Positions 9,383 to 17,482 of a stretch of 64,000 bases of DNA are shown one piece after another. Positions within the stretch are counted from its first letter, which is position 1, and every line of letters begins with the position of its first letter. The DNA lies in contig UCIT01000008.1 in assembly GCA_900472625.1 (NCBI GenBank), positions 79,145 through 143,144 of the forward strand. The letters are read 5' to 3'. The notes under the pieces are model-generated. The model searched no databases, was not told the origin of the DNA, and saw only the letters and a list, made by a program, of their open reading frames with translations. This DNA comes from Hyphomicrobiales bacterium. Lineage in GTDB: Bacteria; Pseudomonadota; Alphaproteobacteria; Rhizobiales; Rhizobiaceae. The translations under genes were made by a program, and so were the position numbers.

Positions 9383-9399
9383 ATGATTTTAAAAATCAT
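9383..9399. promoter_or_regulatory. 17-bp perfect palindrome, candidate GntR operator
   Basis: ATGATTTT-A-AAAATCAT is a perfect inverted repeat with one central base. It lies 24 bp upstream of the start of the first GntR gene, in the region shared with the second. AT-rich palindromes of this size are typical FCD-GntR autoregulatory sites. Confidence 0.6.
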
Positions 9400-9544
9400 A
9401 CAGCATAATGCCTTTCCTATGTGTTTTTTAAATATGGCAGACGATAGGATTTCAGTGGCTGTGACAATGAGGTAACGTACCGGGAGGTAGCGTGTTGTGA
9501 CATAACGTGCAGGCCACCCATTCGCATCGAAATAGCAGAGCATC

Positions 9545-10225
9545 TTGATGTTGCAGCAGACAATAGACGAGACCATCGCCGAGATCGGCTATCGGCGGAT
9601 TCGTGCCGACATCATCTTCGGCCGGCTTGCACCTGGACAGAAATTGAAGCTGGATGCGCTAAAGGAGGCCTACGAGACTTCGATCAGCACGTTGCGTGAA
9701 ATCTTGAACCGTCTTTCCTCGGAGGGACTGGTGCTTGCGGAGGGCCAGCGGGGGTTCCAGGTTTGCCCCGTCTCGGTCACCGATCTCAAGGAGATCGCCG
9801 CCTTGCGGCTACTCCTGGAGACGCATGCGCTGGGACAGTCCTTTGCACAAGGCGACATGGAGTGGGAGGCGCGCCTCGTATCGGCCCATTACAAGCTTGC
9901 CAGCCTCGAGCGGCTGATGGCGACAGGTGACGCCAGCCGGGCTGAGGATTGGAAACGATACGACTGGGAATTTCACCAGGCGCTGATTTCGGCCTGTGGC
10001 TCCAAGCTTCTGATAGAAACACACTCGGTCGTCTTCGACAAGTATCTGCGCTATCAGATGGTCGCGCTATCCTACCGAGGCGACGTGGCGGCACGCGAGC
10101 ATCAGGCGCTTCTCGACGCCGCCCTTGACCGCGATGCCGACGCGGCAAAGAAAATCCTCGCCGCGCACATCGAAGGCGGTGTCGAGCATGCCTTGGCACG
10201 GGGCCTGCTGAAGCAGGACAACTGA
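9545..10225 (+). CDS. GntR family regulator with FCD domain (paralogue 2)
   Basis: 226 residues, similar along its whole length to the divergent GntR gene (shared blocks include AEGQ-GF, LLETHAL, GD-EWEA, GDASR--DW-RYDWEFHQA). HTH at about residues 15-78, FCD after it. The start ATG has no strong ribosome site; the first two ATG codons are three bases apart. It ends 3 bp before the convergent IclR gene. Divergent paralogous pairs may recognise related sites but different metabolites. Confidence 0.9.
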   Translation: MMLQQTIDETIAEIGYRRIRADIIFGRLAPGQKLKLDALKEAYETSISTLREILNRLSSEGLVLAEGQRGFQVCPVSVTDLKEIAALRLLLETHALGQSFAQGDMEWEARLVSAHYKLASLERLMATGDASRAEDWKRYDWEFHQALISACGSKLLIETHSVVFDKYLRYQMVALSYRGDVAAREHQALLDAALDRDADAAKKILAAHIEGGVEHALARGLLKQDN

Positions 10226-10228
10226 ACC

Positions 10229-10990
10229 CTAGACCAGAATGCCACTCAACTCGGCCTTTATACGCAGCAGCGCGGGGAGATAGCGCGATACCATCGCCTG
10301 CATGGGCTCCTCCGTTGCCGCTAGACCGACGTTCAGCGCCGCCAGCGTCTGCCCACGGGCGCCCGCGAGCGGCACCGCGATCGACCGTAGGCCGACCTCG
10401 ACCTCCTGATCGATCGAGGCGTAGCCAGCCGCCTTCACGTCCTGCAGTATCCGCTGCAGTTCGCCGACATCCGTCTGCGATCTCGCCGTCCGTTGTACGA
10501 GCGGCTCGGCCGACAGCAGTTCCAGCGCCCGTTCCGGCGGCAGTGCGGCCAGCAGGACGCGTCCCATCGAGGTGCAATAGGCAGGCAGCCGCGATCCCGG
10601 CATCAAGGCGATGGACATGACCCGGCGTTGCGACGCGCGCGCCACATAGACGATATCGCCGTCATCGAGGATTGAGACCGACGTGCTCTGGCCGATCTCC
10701 TCCGATAGCCGATCGAGCCATGGCTGGACGATGCGCGGCAGTGGCATGGACGCAAGGCATCCGGTACCGAGACGCAGTACGCGCGGCGTTACCGTGAAAT
10801 ACTTACCGTCATAAGCGCAGTAGCCGAGTTCCGCCAGCGTCAGTAGGCACCGACGCGTTGTCGCTCGATCATAGCCCGATATCTCCGCAGCCTCCGAAAT
10901 GCTGAGACGCGGATGCTCGGCCGTGAACGCCTCGATCACCTTCAACCCCTTGGCGAGGCCACCCATGATGTCACGTTCCTTCACCTGCAT
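10229..10990 (-). CDS. pcaR: IclR family regulator of the beta-ketoadipate pathway (PcaR/PcaU type)
   Basis: The start MQVKERDIMGGLAKG was preferred to an upstream ATG because IclR proteins begin with this pattern. HTH at about residues 27-48 (LSISEAAEISGYDRATTRRC), then the effector domain with RLGTG, SVSILDDGDIVYVAR, AYCTSMGRVLLA and the RSIAVPL/ALNVG block. About 253 residues, normal length. It is divergent from pcaIJF, and an inverted repeat close to a PcaR-type site lies between them. In this family 3-oxoadipate usually acts as the inducer. Confidence 0.9.
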   Translation of the reverse strand: MQVKERDIMGGLAKGLKVIEAFTAEHPRLSISEAAEISGYDRATTRRCLLTLAELGYCAYDGKYFTVTPRVLRLGTGCLASMPLPRIVQPWLDRLSEEIGQSTSVSILDDGDIVYVARASQRRVMSIALMPGSRLPAYCTSMGRVLLAALPPERALELLSAEPLVQRTARSQTDVGELQRILQDVKAAGYASIDQEVEVGLRSIAVPLAGARGQTLAALNVGLAATEEPMQAMVSRYLPALLRIKAELSGILV

Positions 10991-11002
10991 GCGCCGACTC
11001 CA

Positions 11003-11021
11003 TTGTGCGATAATCGAACAA
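11003..11021. promoter_or_regulatory. IclR/PcaR operator between pcaR and pcaI
   Basis: TTGTGCGATAATCGAACAA is a 19-bp inverted repeat with one mismatch around a central A. Its core on the other strand, GTTCGATTATCGCAC, is nearly the same as the PcaR target I recall from Pseudomonas. It lies 13 bp upstream of the regulator start and 92 bp upstream of pcaI. A partial repeat (GCACAAAT) follows at about 11034. Confidence 0.7.
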
Positions 11022-11112
11022 ATATTACATACCGCACAAATATGATTGCCGTCCACACCCTGCCCCCTTACAAATTGACGCGCTGGCGATGACGGGCCGC
11101 GATGGAGAATCC

Positions 11113-11820
11113 ATGGACAAGACAGTGCGAAACGCGGCCGATGCCGTCGACGAGATTGGCGATGGAGCGGTCGTCATGATCGGCGGTTTCGGCGGCTCCG
11201 GCGCCCCGATCGAGCTGATCCACGCCCTGATCGACAAGGGGCCGCGAGACTTGACCGTCATCAACAACAATGCGGGCAACGGGCGCATCGGCATCGCGGC
11301 GATGATCGACGCGGGCATGGTGCGCAAGATGATCTGCTCTTTCCCTCGCTCGTCGGATCCCCGCGCATTCACCGACCGGTATCTTGCCGGAGAGATCGAG
11401 CTGGAGCTTGTTCCGCAGGGTACGCTTGCCGAGCGAATCCGTGCCGGTGGCGCCGGCATCCCGGCATTCTACACGCCAACAGGCTACGGAACCGAACTCG
11501 CGCAAGGCAAGGTCATCGCCGAGTTCGACGGTCGGCCCTATGTGCAGGAACGCTGGCTGAAGGCCGATTTCGCGATCGTCAAGGCGCATGTCGGCGACAC
11601 ACACGGGAACCTCACCTACAGCAAGGCCGGCCGCAACTTCAATCCGCTGATGTGCATGGCGGCCGCGCGAACAATTGTGCAGGTCTCGAGCCTCGTGGCC
11701 CCCGGCGGCATCGACCCGGAGCATGTCGTCACCCCCGGCATCTTCGTCGATCGCGTCGTCGCGGTCGCCAATCCCAAACAGGAAGAAGAACTAATCCGCC
11801 AGGGAGCGACATACCCATGA
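11113..11820 (+). CDS. pcaI: 3-oxoadipate CoA-transferase subunit A
   Basis: 235 residues from MDKTVRN. An upstream GTG/ATG is possible but GGAGAAT sits 5 nt before this ATG. Coenzyme A transferase family I alpha subunit: the glycine loop MIGGFGGSGAP (about 24-34), then LTVINNNAG, VRKMICSFP and GGAGIPAFYTPTGYGT. It transfers CoA from succinyl-CoA to 3-oxoadipate together with PcaJ. It overlaps pcaJ by ATGA, indicating coupled translation. Confidence 0.95.
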   Translation: MDKTVRNAADAVDEIGDGAVVMIGGFGGSGAPIELIHALIDKGPRDLTVINNNAGNGRIGIAAMIDAGMVRKMICSFPRSSDPRAFTDRYLAGEIELELVPQGTLAERIRAGGAGIPAFYTPTGYGTELAQGKVIAEFDGRPYVQERWLKADFAIVKAHVGDTHGNLTYSKAGRNFNPLMCMAAARTIVQVSSLVAPGGIDPEHVVTPGIFVDRVVAVANPKQEEELIRQGATYP

Positions 11821-12509
11821 GTAACGACAACAAGCTCTCGAACGCGCAGATCGCCTGGCGGGCTGCGCAGGACATCGCCGATGGCGCCTATGTCAATCTC
11901 GGTATCGGCTTTCCCGAGATGGTGGCACGCTACCAGCCGCCCGGCCGGCAGGCGATCTTTCATACGGAGAATGGCGTCCTCGACTTCGGCGAGGCCCCGC
12001 CGCCGGGCGACGAAGACTGGGATCTCATCAATGCGGGAAAACGCGCCGTGACCCTGAAACCCGGTTCTGCCTTTTTTCACCACGCCGACAGTTTCGCCAT
12101 GGTGCGCGGCGGCCATCTCGATGTTGCGATCCTGGGTGCCTACCAGGTTGCCGAGAACGGTGACCTCGCCAATTGGCGGGTCGGCTCCAAGGGCGTGCCC
12201 GCCGTGGGCGGCGCAATGGACCTCGTGCATGGCGCCCGACAGGTATTCGTCATCACCGAACACGTGACAAAGAATGGAGAGCCGAAGCTCGTCCAGACAT
12301 GCACCTTCCCTCTGACGGGCGTTGGCTGCATCACCCGCGTCTACACCAGCCACGCGGTGGTGGACATCGCCAACGGCCGTTTCGTGCTCCGGGAAAAGCT
12401 CCCGGATCTGGCGATCGAGGTTCTGCAGGCCATGACGGGCGCAAAGCTGCATACCGACGGGCCGGTCCTGGATCTAATCGTGCCTAAGCTTTCGGGAGGT
12501 GAAGCATGA
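11817..12509 (+). CDS. pcaJ: 3-oxoadipate CoA-transferase subunit B
   Basis: 230 residues. The start is the ATG in the ATGA overlap with pcaI (MSNDNKLSNAQIAWRAAQDI). The beta-subunit catalytic Glu is in HTENGVLDFG (about residue 48). Other family blocks are VNLGIGFPEMVA and GGHLDVAILGAYQVAENGDL. It forms the CoA transferase with PcaI and overlaps pcaF by four bases. Confidence 0.95.
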   Translation: MSNDNKLSNAQIAWRAAQDIADGAYVNLGIGFPEMVARYQPPGRQAIFHTENGVLDFGEAPPPGDEDWDLINAGKRAVTLKPGSAFFHHADSFAMVRGGHLDVAILGAYQVAENGDLANWRVGSKGVPAVGGAMDLVHGARQVFVITEHVTKNGEPKLVQTCTFPLTGVGCITRVYTSHAVVDIANGRFVLREKLPDLAIEVLQAMTGAKLHTDGPVLDLIVPKLSGGEA

Positions 12510-13711
12510 CTCAAGCCTATATCTGCGACTATATCCGGACGCCAATAGGCCGCTTCGGCGGCGCGCTCGCCTCCATCAGAGCCGACGATCTCGGCGCGGT
12601 TCCTCTGCGTGAGCTGATTGCGCGCAACGTCTCAGTGGATTGGGAAGCCGTGGACGACGTCATCTTCGGCTGCGCCAACCAGGCGGGCGAAGACAATCGC
12701 AACGTTGCCCGCATGTCTCTGCTTCTCGCCGGCCTGCCGGCAAGCGTGCCCGGAACGACGATCAACCGGCTGTGCGGTTCTGGCATGGACGCGATCGTTG
12801 CGGCTGCGCGGGCGATCAAGGCTGGTGAGGCCGACCTGGTGATCGCCGGCGGGATCGAAAGCATGTCGCGTGCGCCCTTCGTCATGCCCAAGGCGGATAC
12901 GGCTTTCTCGCGCCACGCCGAAATCCATGACACAACCATCGGCTGGCGCTTCGTCAACGCTCTTATGAAAGAGCTCTACGGCGTCGACTCCATGCCCGAA
13001 ACCGGCGAGAACGTCGCCGAAGACTATCATGTCAGCCGTCAGGATCAGGACGCCTTCGCGCTGAGGTCTCAGGAAAAGGCGGCGGCGGCGCAGCAAAACG
13101 GCAGACTTGCCAGGGAAATCGTGGCGGTATCGATCCCTCAGCGCAAGGGGCCGCCTGTCGTCTTCGACCGGGACGAACACCCTCGCGCCACCACTATCGA
13201 GGCGCTGGCAAAGCTCGGGACGCCATTCAGGCGCGAGGGCGGAACGGTCACGGCAGGCAATGCGTCGGGCGTTAACGACGGCGCCGCGGCGCTGATCATT
13301 GCGTCGGAAGCGGCCATCAGCAAACACGGTCTGACGCCGATCGTCCGCATTCTGGGTGGGGCTTCCGCCGGCGTGCCGCCTCGTGTCATGGGCATAGGCC
13401 CTGTGCCCGCTTCGCAAAAGCTCATGGCTCGGCTGTCGATGACCCAGCAGCAATTCGACGTCATAGAACTCAACGAGGCCTTCGCCAGCCAGGCACTTGC
13501 AGTGCTGCGCCAACTCGGCCTCACCGACGACGATCCACGGGTCAACCGCAACGGCGGCGCGATCGCGCTCGGCCACCCGCTCGGCATGTCCGGCGCGCGC
13601 ATCACTGGCACGGCAGCCCTGGACATGGCAGCAGGCGGGGGTCGCTTCGGCTTTGCAACCATGTGCGTCGGCGTTGGCCAGGGAATTGCGATCGCATTGG
13701 AACGCGTGTGA
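12506..13711 (+). CDS. pcaF: 3-oxoadipyl-CoA thiolase
   Basis: 401 residues, standard thiolase length. Active-site Cys is in INRLCGSGMDA (about residue 91), the His is in GGAIALGHPLGMSGAR (about 354) and the second Cys is in FATMCVGVGQG (about 386). It cleaves 3-oxoadipyl-CoA to succinyl-CoA and acetyl-CoA, the last step of the protocatechuate branch. It is translationally coupled to pcaJ and is the last gene of pcaIJF. Confidence 0.95.
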   Translation: MTQAYICDYIRTPIGRFGGALASIRADDLGAVPLRELIARNVSVDWEAVDDVIFGCANQAGEDNRNVARMSLLLAGLPASVPGTTINRLCGSGMDAIVAAARAIKAGEADLVIAGGIESMSRAPFVMPKADTAFSRHAEIHDTTIGWRFVNALMKELYGVDSMPETGENVAEDYHVSRQDQDAFALRSQEKAAAAQQNGRLAREIVAVSIPQRKGPPVVFDRDEHPRATTIEALAKLGTPFRREGGTVTAGNASGVNDGAAALIIASEAAISKHGLTPIVRILGGASAGVPPRVMGIGPVPASQKLMARLSMTQQQFDVIELNEAFASQALAVLRQLGLTDDDPRVNRNGGAIALGHPLGMSGARITGTAALDMAAGGGRFGFATMCVGVGQGIAIALERV

Positions 13712-13795
13712 CGCGCCGTTAAGCTTCGGGCGTGGAGCACGCTGCGTGGATACCTGCGTACCAAAATTGCCATTACCTGCTCGGGGCCGGCGAAA

Positions 13796-14749
13796 TTACG
13801 TCGGGTTGCCCTTTGTAGCGCTCAGCCTTGAACCTGAAGTGCCAGCCGCCGCCTCGCGGATCGTCTGCACAAGGATCGAAAGCGGTAGCGACGGGATCGC
13901 GTCGTTGCGCATGGTAAGGCCCACGGCACCTTTGGTCTCGCTCGTGTCGATGGGCAGCACCACCAGCGCTCCATCCTTGATATCGTTGGCGACGACGCCG
14001 GCGGAAATGATCCAGATGGCGTCGCTTGCCCGGACAAAAGCACGGCCAAAGCTTTCCGATACTGTCTCTATCTGGTTTGGAAGGCTTGCCACTCCGTTGG
14101 CAATCAGGAACCGTTCGACGAAAGGGCGGATGATTGACGCACGGGTCGGCATCAAGATCGTGTACTCGCCAAGCGCAGTCAAATGCGACTGCCCAGCCTC
14201 CAGCAGCGGATGACCAGATCGTACCGCGAAAACCACCTGCTCCGAATAAAGATGCTCAAAGGAAAATCCCGCCATTTGTTCCGGTCCGGCAAGACGCCCG
14301 ACAACAAGGTCGAGATCCCCGACGCGGAGCTGCTCCAGAAGCACCGCGTTTTCACCGGTGACGATTTTTAGCCGGCTCCAGGTGTTCTCCTTCAGGAAGA
14401 GCTGAATGGCTTGCGGCATGATCCTCGTCGATACCGTCGGCAAGGCGCCGATACGGATTGGTGGGGCATCGCCGATCCGCTCCTGCGTCACCGAATCAAG
14501 CCCCTGCCGCAGCGCCGTCAGCGCCGCGCCGGCGTGTTTTAGGAGAACCTCGCCGTAGCGCGTGATCTTGATGCCGCGGCCGTCGCGCTCGAAGACTTCA
14601 ACGCCCAGAACGCCTTCAAGCTCTCGGATCGTCTTCGTCACAGCGGGCTGGCTGACATGCAGCAGCTCTGCCGTCTTCATCACGCTTTTCTGGCGCGCGA
14701 CCTCGACAAAGGTTTGTAGATGGCGGAACTTTATGCGGCTGTCGATCAT
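13796..14749 (-). CDS. pcaQ: LysR family activator of the pca operon
   Basis: 317 residues. The HTH is SVMKTAELLHVSQPAVTKTI (about residues 21-40) followed by VEVFERDGRGIKITRYGE, the sequence pattern of PcaQ. It is divergent from pcaDCHGB with a PcaQ box in the shared promoter. In Agrobacterium and Sinorhizobium this regulator activates pcaDCHGB in response to beta-carboxy-muconate/muconolactone. The 3' end converges on pcaF. Confidence 0.93.
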   Translation of the reverse strand: MIDSRIKFRHLQTFVEVARQKSVMKTAELLHVSQPAVTKTIRELEGVLGVEVFERDGRGIKITRYGEVLLKHAGAALTALRQGLDSVTQERIGDAPPIRIGALPTVSTRIMPQAIQLFLKENTWSRLKIVTGENAVLLEQLRVGDLDLVVGRLAGPEQMAGFSFEHLYSEQVVFAVRSGHPLLEAGQSHLTALGEYTILMPTRASIIRPFVERFLIANGVASLPNQIETVSESFGRAFVRASDAIWIISAGVVANDIKDGALVVLPIDTSETKGAVGLTMRNDAIPSLPLSILVQTIREAAAGTSGSRLSATKGNPT

Positions 14750-14756
14750 CTCTCAC

Positions 14757-14772
14757 ATAACCCTGCAGTTAT
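14757..14772. promoter_or_regulatory. PcaQ box
   Basis: ATAACC-CTGC-AGTTAT matches the rhizobial PcaQ target ATAACC-N4-GGTTAA in its left half and spacing. It lies 7 bp upstream of pcaQ and 70 bp upstream of pcaD, the place expected for an activator that also represses itself. A second partial TAACC copy occurs near 14799. Confidence 0.75.
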
Positions 14773-14842
14773 AGGACCGCCACGAAATATCATTTTACCT
14801 AACCAGCTTAAACATTCAATTTCCTGTCGGGAGGAGTTTCCA

Positions 14843-15649
14843 GTGCAGTTTGCCCGTGTCAACGACATCGCTATGCATTATCAGGTCATCGGCGGCCCGG
14901 CCGATAAACCGGTTCTTGTCTTCGCGAATTCGCTTGGCACCGATTTCCGCATCTGGCGCGACGTGATCGTCAGGCTGGCCGGCGACTTCGCCATTCTGCT
15001 CTATGACAAGCGCGGCCACGGCCTCTCCGATGTCGGCCAGACGCCCTACACGATCGAGGATCATGCCTCCGACCTGATCGGCCTGCTCGAGACACTGGCG
15101 ATCAAGAAGGCGATCATCTGCGGCCTTTCGGTTGGCGGGCTGATTGCTCAATCGCTCTATAAACAACGACCGGACCTCGTCAGCGCCTTGATCTTCTGCG
15201 ACACCGCCCACAAGATCGGCACCGTCGACAGCTGGAACACCCGCATTTCGGCCATCGAACAGAATGGTATCGCCAGCATGTGCGACGCCATTATGGAGCG
15301 CTGGTTCACACCGGCTTTCCGCCGCCCCGAAAACGCTGCCTACAATGGCTACTGCAACATGCTAGTGCGCCAGCCGGTGGCCGGCTACACTGCCACCTGC
15401 GCCGCCGTGCGTGACGCGGATTTTACCGAAGCAGCCAAGGCGATCGCCGTGCCGACGATCTGCATCGTCGGCGATCAGGACGGCTCGACACCGCCCGACC
15501 TTGTCAAATCGCTGGCACAGCTGATCCCCGACGCCCGATACGAGGTTATCCGCGATGCCGGCCATATTCCTTGCGTCGAACAGCCCGAGGCGCTGACGGC
15601 GGTCATCCGCGCGTTCATCGATTTCGCATTAGATGGAAAAGCTTCATGA
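14843..15649 (+). CDS. pcaD: 3-oxoadipate enol-lactonase
   Basis: 268 residues from a GTG preceded by GGGAGGAG. The long upstream extension of the open frame would overlap pcaQ and its operator, so it was rejected. Alpha/beta hydrolase: oxyanion region VFANSLGTDFRIW, nucleophile elbow CGLSVGGL (Ser about 103), acid in VGDQDGSTP and His in DAGHIPCVEQP. It hydrolyses 3-oxoadipate enol-lactone to 3-oxoadipate. First gene of pcaDCHGB and overlaps pcaC by ATGA. Confidence 0.95.
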   Translation: MQFARVNDIAMHYQVIGGPADKPVLVFANSLGTDFRIWRDVIVRLAGDFAILLYDKRGHGLSDVGQTPYTIEDHASDLIGLLETLAIKKAIICGLSVGGLIAQSLYKQRPDLVSALIFCDTAHKIGTVDSWNTRISAIEQNGIASMCDAIMERWFTPAFRRPENAAYNGYCNMLVRQPVAGYTATCAAVRDADFTEAAKAIAVPTICIVGDQDGSTPPDLVKSLAQLIPDARYEVIRDAGHIPCVEQPEALTAVIRAFIDFALDGKAS

Positions 15650-16050
15650 GTGACACTCCGCTTCCTTCCGAGCGCCACAGGCAGGGCTTGGCGACGCGAC
15701 GCTCCGTTCTGGGCGACAGCCATGTCGATCGTGCCGAAGCCGTCTCGACGGCATTCGACAAGCCATTTCAGGATCTGATCACCGAAGCCGCCTGGGGCCA
15801 CGTTTGGTCCCGCCCGGGCCTGACCAAGCGCGAGCGCTCGATCGTCACCATCGCGCTGCTCGCGGCACTTGGTCAGGACGACGAGGTAGCCATGCACGTG
15901 CGCGCCACCGCCAATACCGGGGCCAGCCGCGATGACGTCTGCGAGGCGTTGCTGCACGTGGCCATCTATGCCGGCGTCCCAGCCGCCAATCACGCGATCA
16001 AGATCGCCAAGCAGGTCTTCGAACAGATGGACGCCGAAGAGGCGGCTTGA
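15646..16050 (+). CDS. pcaC: 4-carboxymuconolactone decarboxylase
   Basis: 134 residues from the ATG in the ATGA overlap with pcaD. AhpD/CMD fold with the typical blocks RRSVLGDSHVDRA, FQDLITEAAWGHVWSRPGL, RSIVTIALLAALGQDDE and the helix ending in EALLHVAIYAGVPAANHA. It decarboxylates gamma-carboxymuconolactone to the enol-lactone used by PcaD. It is a stand-alone protein here, not the PcaL fusion found in some bacteria. Confidence 0.95.
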   Translation: MSDTPLPSERHRQGLATRRSVLGDSHVDRAEAVSTAFDKPFQDLITEAAWGHVWSRPGLTKRERSIVTIALLAALGQDDEVAMHVRATANTGASRDDVCEALLHVAIYAGVPAANHAIKIAKQVFEQMDAEEAA

Positions 16051-16059
16051 GAGGAAGTG

Positions 16060-16809
16060 ATGTCCGAAAAACCGAACCGCAAGCCAGAGTCCGGCGCCTT
16101 CTTCGCCCGTGACCTCAGTTGGCATCCGCCGGCCTATGCACCCGGCTACAAAACCTCGGTCCTGCGCTCGCCGAAGCGCCCGCTTCTGTCGCTCGACGGT
16201 ACGATCTCGGAGATCACGGGGCCCGTCTTCGGCCACTCGACGATCGGCGAACTCGACAACGACCTGCTCCACAACTTCGCCAAGCCTGGCGAAAGCGCCA
16301 TCGGCGAGCGCATCATCGTCCACGGACAGGTCATCGACGAGCGCGGTCGGCCCCAGGCCGGCATTCTGGTCGAGTTCTGGCAGGCCAATGCCGGCGGGCG
16401 CTACCGCCACAAGAAGGAAAGCTACCTGGCGGCGATCGATCCGAACTTCGGCGGCTGCGGGCGCGCGATTACCGATGAAGAAGGCCGCTACTTCTTCCGA
16501 ACGGTAAGGCCCGGCGCCTATCCCTGGCCGAACGGCGTCAACGACTGGCGCCCGGCCCACATCCACTTTTCGATCTTCGGCCACGGCTTTTCGCAGCGCC
16601 TGATAACCCAGATGTACTTCGAGGGCGACCCGATGATCTGGAAGTGTCCGATCGTCGCAACGATCCCGGACAAGGCCGCCATCGAACAGCTGATCGCGCC
16701 GATGGATTGGGGTAACACGATCCCCATGGACAGCCGCGCCTACCGGTTCGACATCGTGCTGCGTGGCCGCCGCTCGACGATGTTCGAGAACAAGCTGGAG
16801 GGCAACTGA
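16060..16809 (+). CDS. pcaH: Protocatechuate 3,4-dioxygenase beta subunit
   Basis: 249 residues. GAGGAA lies just before this ATG; the GTG three bases upstream is too close to it. All four iron ligands are visible with the spacing known for the enzyme: Tyr115 in GGRYRHK, Tyr154 in PGAYPW, and His167 and His169 in RPAHIHF. It cleaves protocatechuate to beta-carboxy-cis,cis-muconate. Its stop overlaps the pcaG start. Confidence 0.96.
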   Translation: MSEKPNRKPESGAFFARDLSWHPPAYAPGYKTSVLRSPKRPLLSLDGTISEITGPVFGHSTIGELDNDLLHNFAKPGESAIGERIIVHGQVIDERGRPQAGILVEFWQANAGGRYRHKKESYLAAIDPNFGGCGRAITDEEGRYFFRTVRPGAYPWPNGVNDWRPAHIHFSIFGHGFSQRLITQMYFEGDPMIWKCPIVATIPDKAAIEQLIAPMDWGNTIPMDSRAYRFDIVLRGRRSTMFENKLEGN

Positions 16810-17423
16810 TGGCCCAGGAATTGCGCTATCTCAAAGAAACCCCGTCCCAGACAGCAGGCCCCTACGTCCATATCGGCCTGACGCCGAATTTTTGCGATAT
16901 CGGCGGTGTCTACCAACGCGATCTCGGCATCGCGATGGTCAACGACAAGACAACAGGCGAGCGGATCACCGTCACCGGTCGCATTTTTGATGGCGCCGGC
17001 GCGCTCGTGCGCGATGCTGTCATCGAAATATGGCAGGCCGACAGCGCAGGGCTTTACAACAGCCCATCGGAAATGCGCGGCGCGGCCGATCCGAATTTCA
17101 CTGGCTGGGGCCGCTGCCCGACCCGCGCCGAAGATGGCTTTTATAGCTTCAAGACCGTCAAGCCGGGCAAGGTCCCCTTCAAGGACGGGCGCAGACAAGC
17201 GCCGCATATAACCTTCTGGATAGTCGCGCGCGGCATCAATATCGGCCTGCACACGCGCATGTACTTCCCGGAGGAGAAAGAAGCCAACGAGGCTGACCCG
17301 CTGCTCCAGCGCATCGAACACAGGGAGCGCGTCGCAACGCTTGTTGCCGCGCGGGATGGTTCTACCTATACGTTCGACATCCGGCTGCAGGGCGAAAATG
17401 AGACCGTGTTTCTCGACATCTGA
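16809..17423 (+). CDS. pcaG: Protocatechuate 3,4-dioxygenase alpha subunit
   Basis: 204 residues, the usual length. It has the intradiol dioxygenase fold (TPSQTAGPYVHIGL, VTGRIFDGAGALVRDAVIEI) but lacks iron ligands, as expected for the alpha chain: the position of the beta-chain RPAHIHF reads RQAPHITFW. The conserved Tyr and Arg around the active-site entrance are present. The pcaH stop and pcaG start share one base, so equal synthesis of both chains is likely. Confidence 0.95.
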   Translation: MAQELRYLKETPSQTAGPYVHIGLTPNFCDIGGVYQRDLGIAMVNDKTTGERITVTGRIFDGAGALVRDAVIEIWQADSAGLYNSPSEMRGAADPNFTGWGRCPTRAEDGFYSFKTVKPGKVPFKDGRRQAPHITFWIVARGINIGLHTRMYFPEEKEANEADPLLQRIEHRERVATLVAARDGSTYTFDIRLQGENETVFLDI

Positions 17424-17482
17424 CAACGGTGCGGGACCATTCATTCCGCATCCGCTCATGACCATGAACGATGAGACGACAC

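Noticed and set aside
15475..16584. 369-codon minus-strand open frame opposite pcaD, pcaC and pcaH
   Set aside because: Crosses three tightly packed real genes; no recognisable product.
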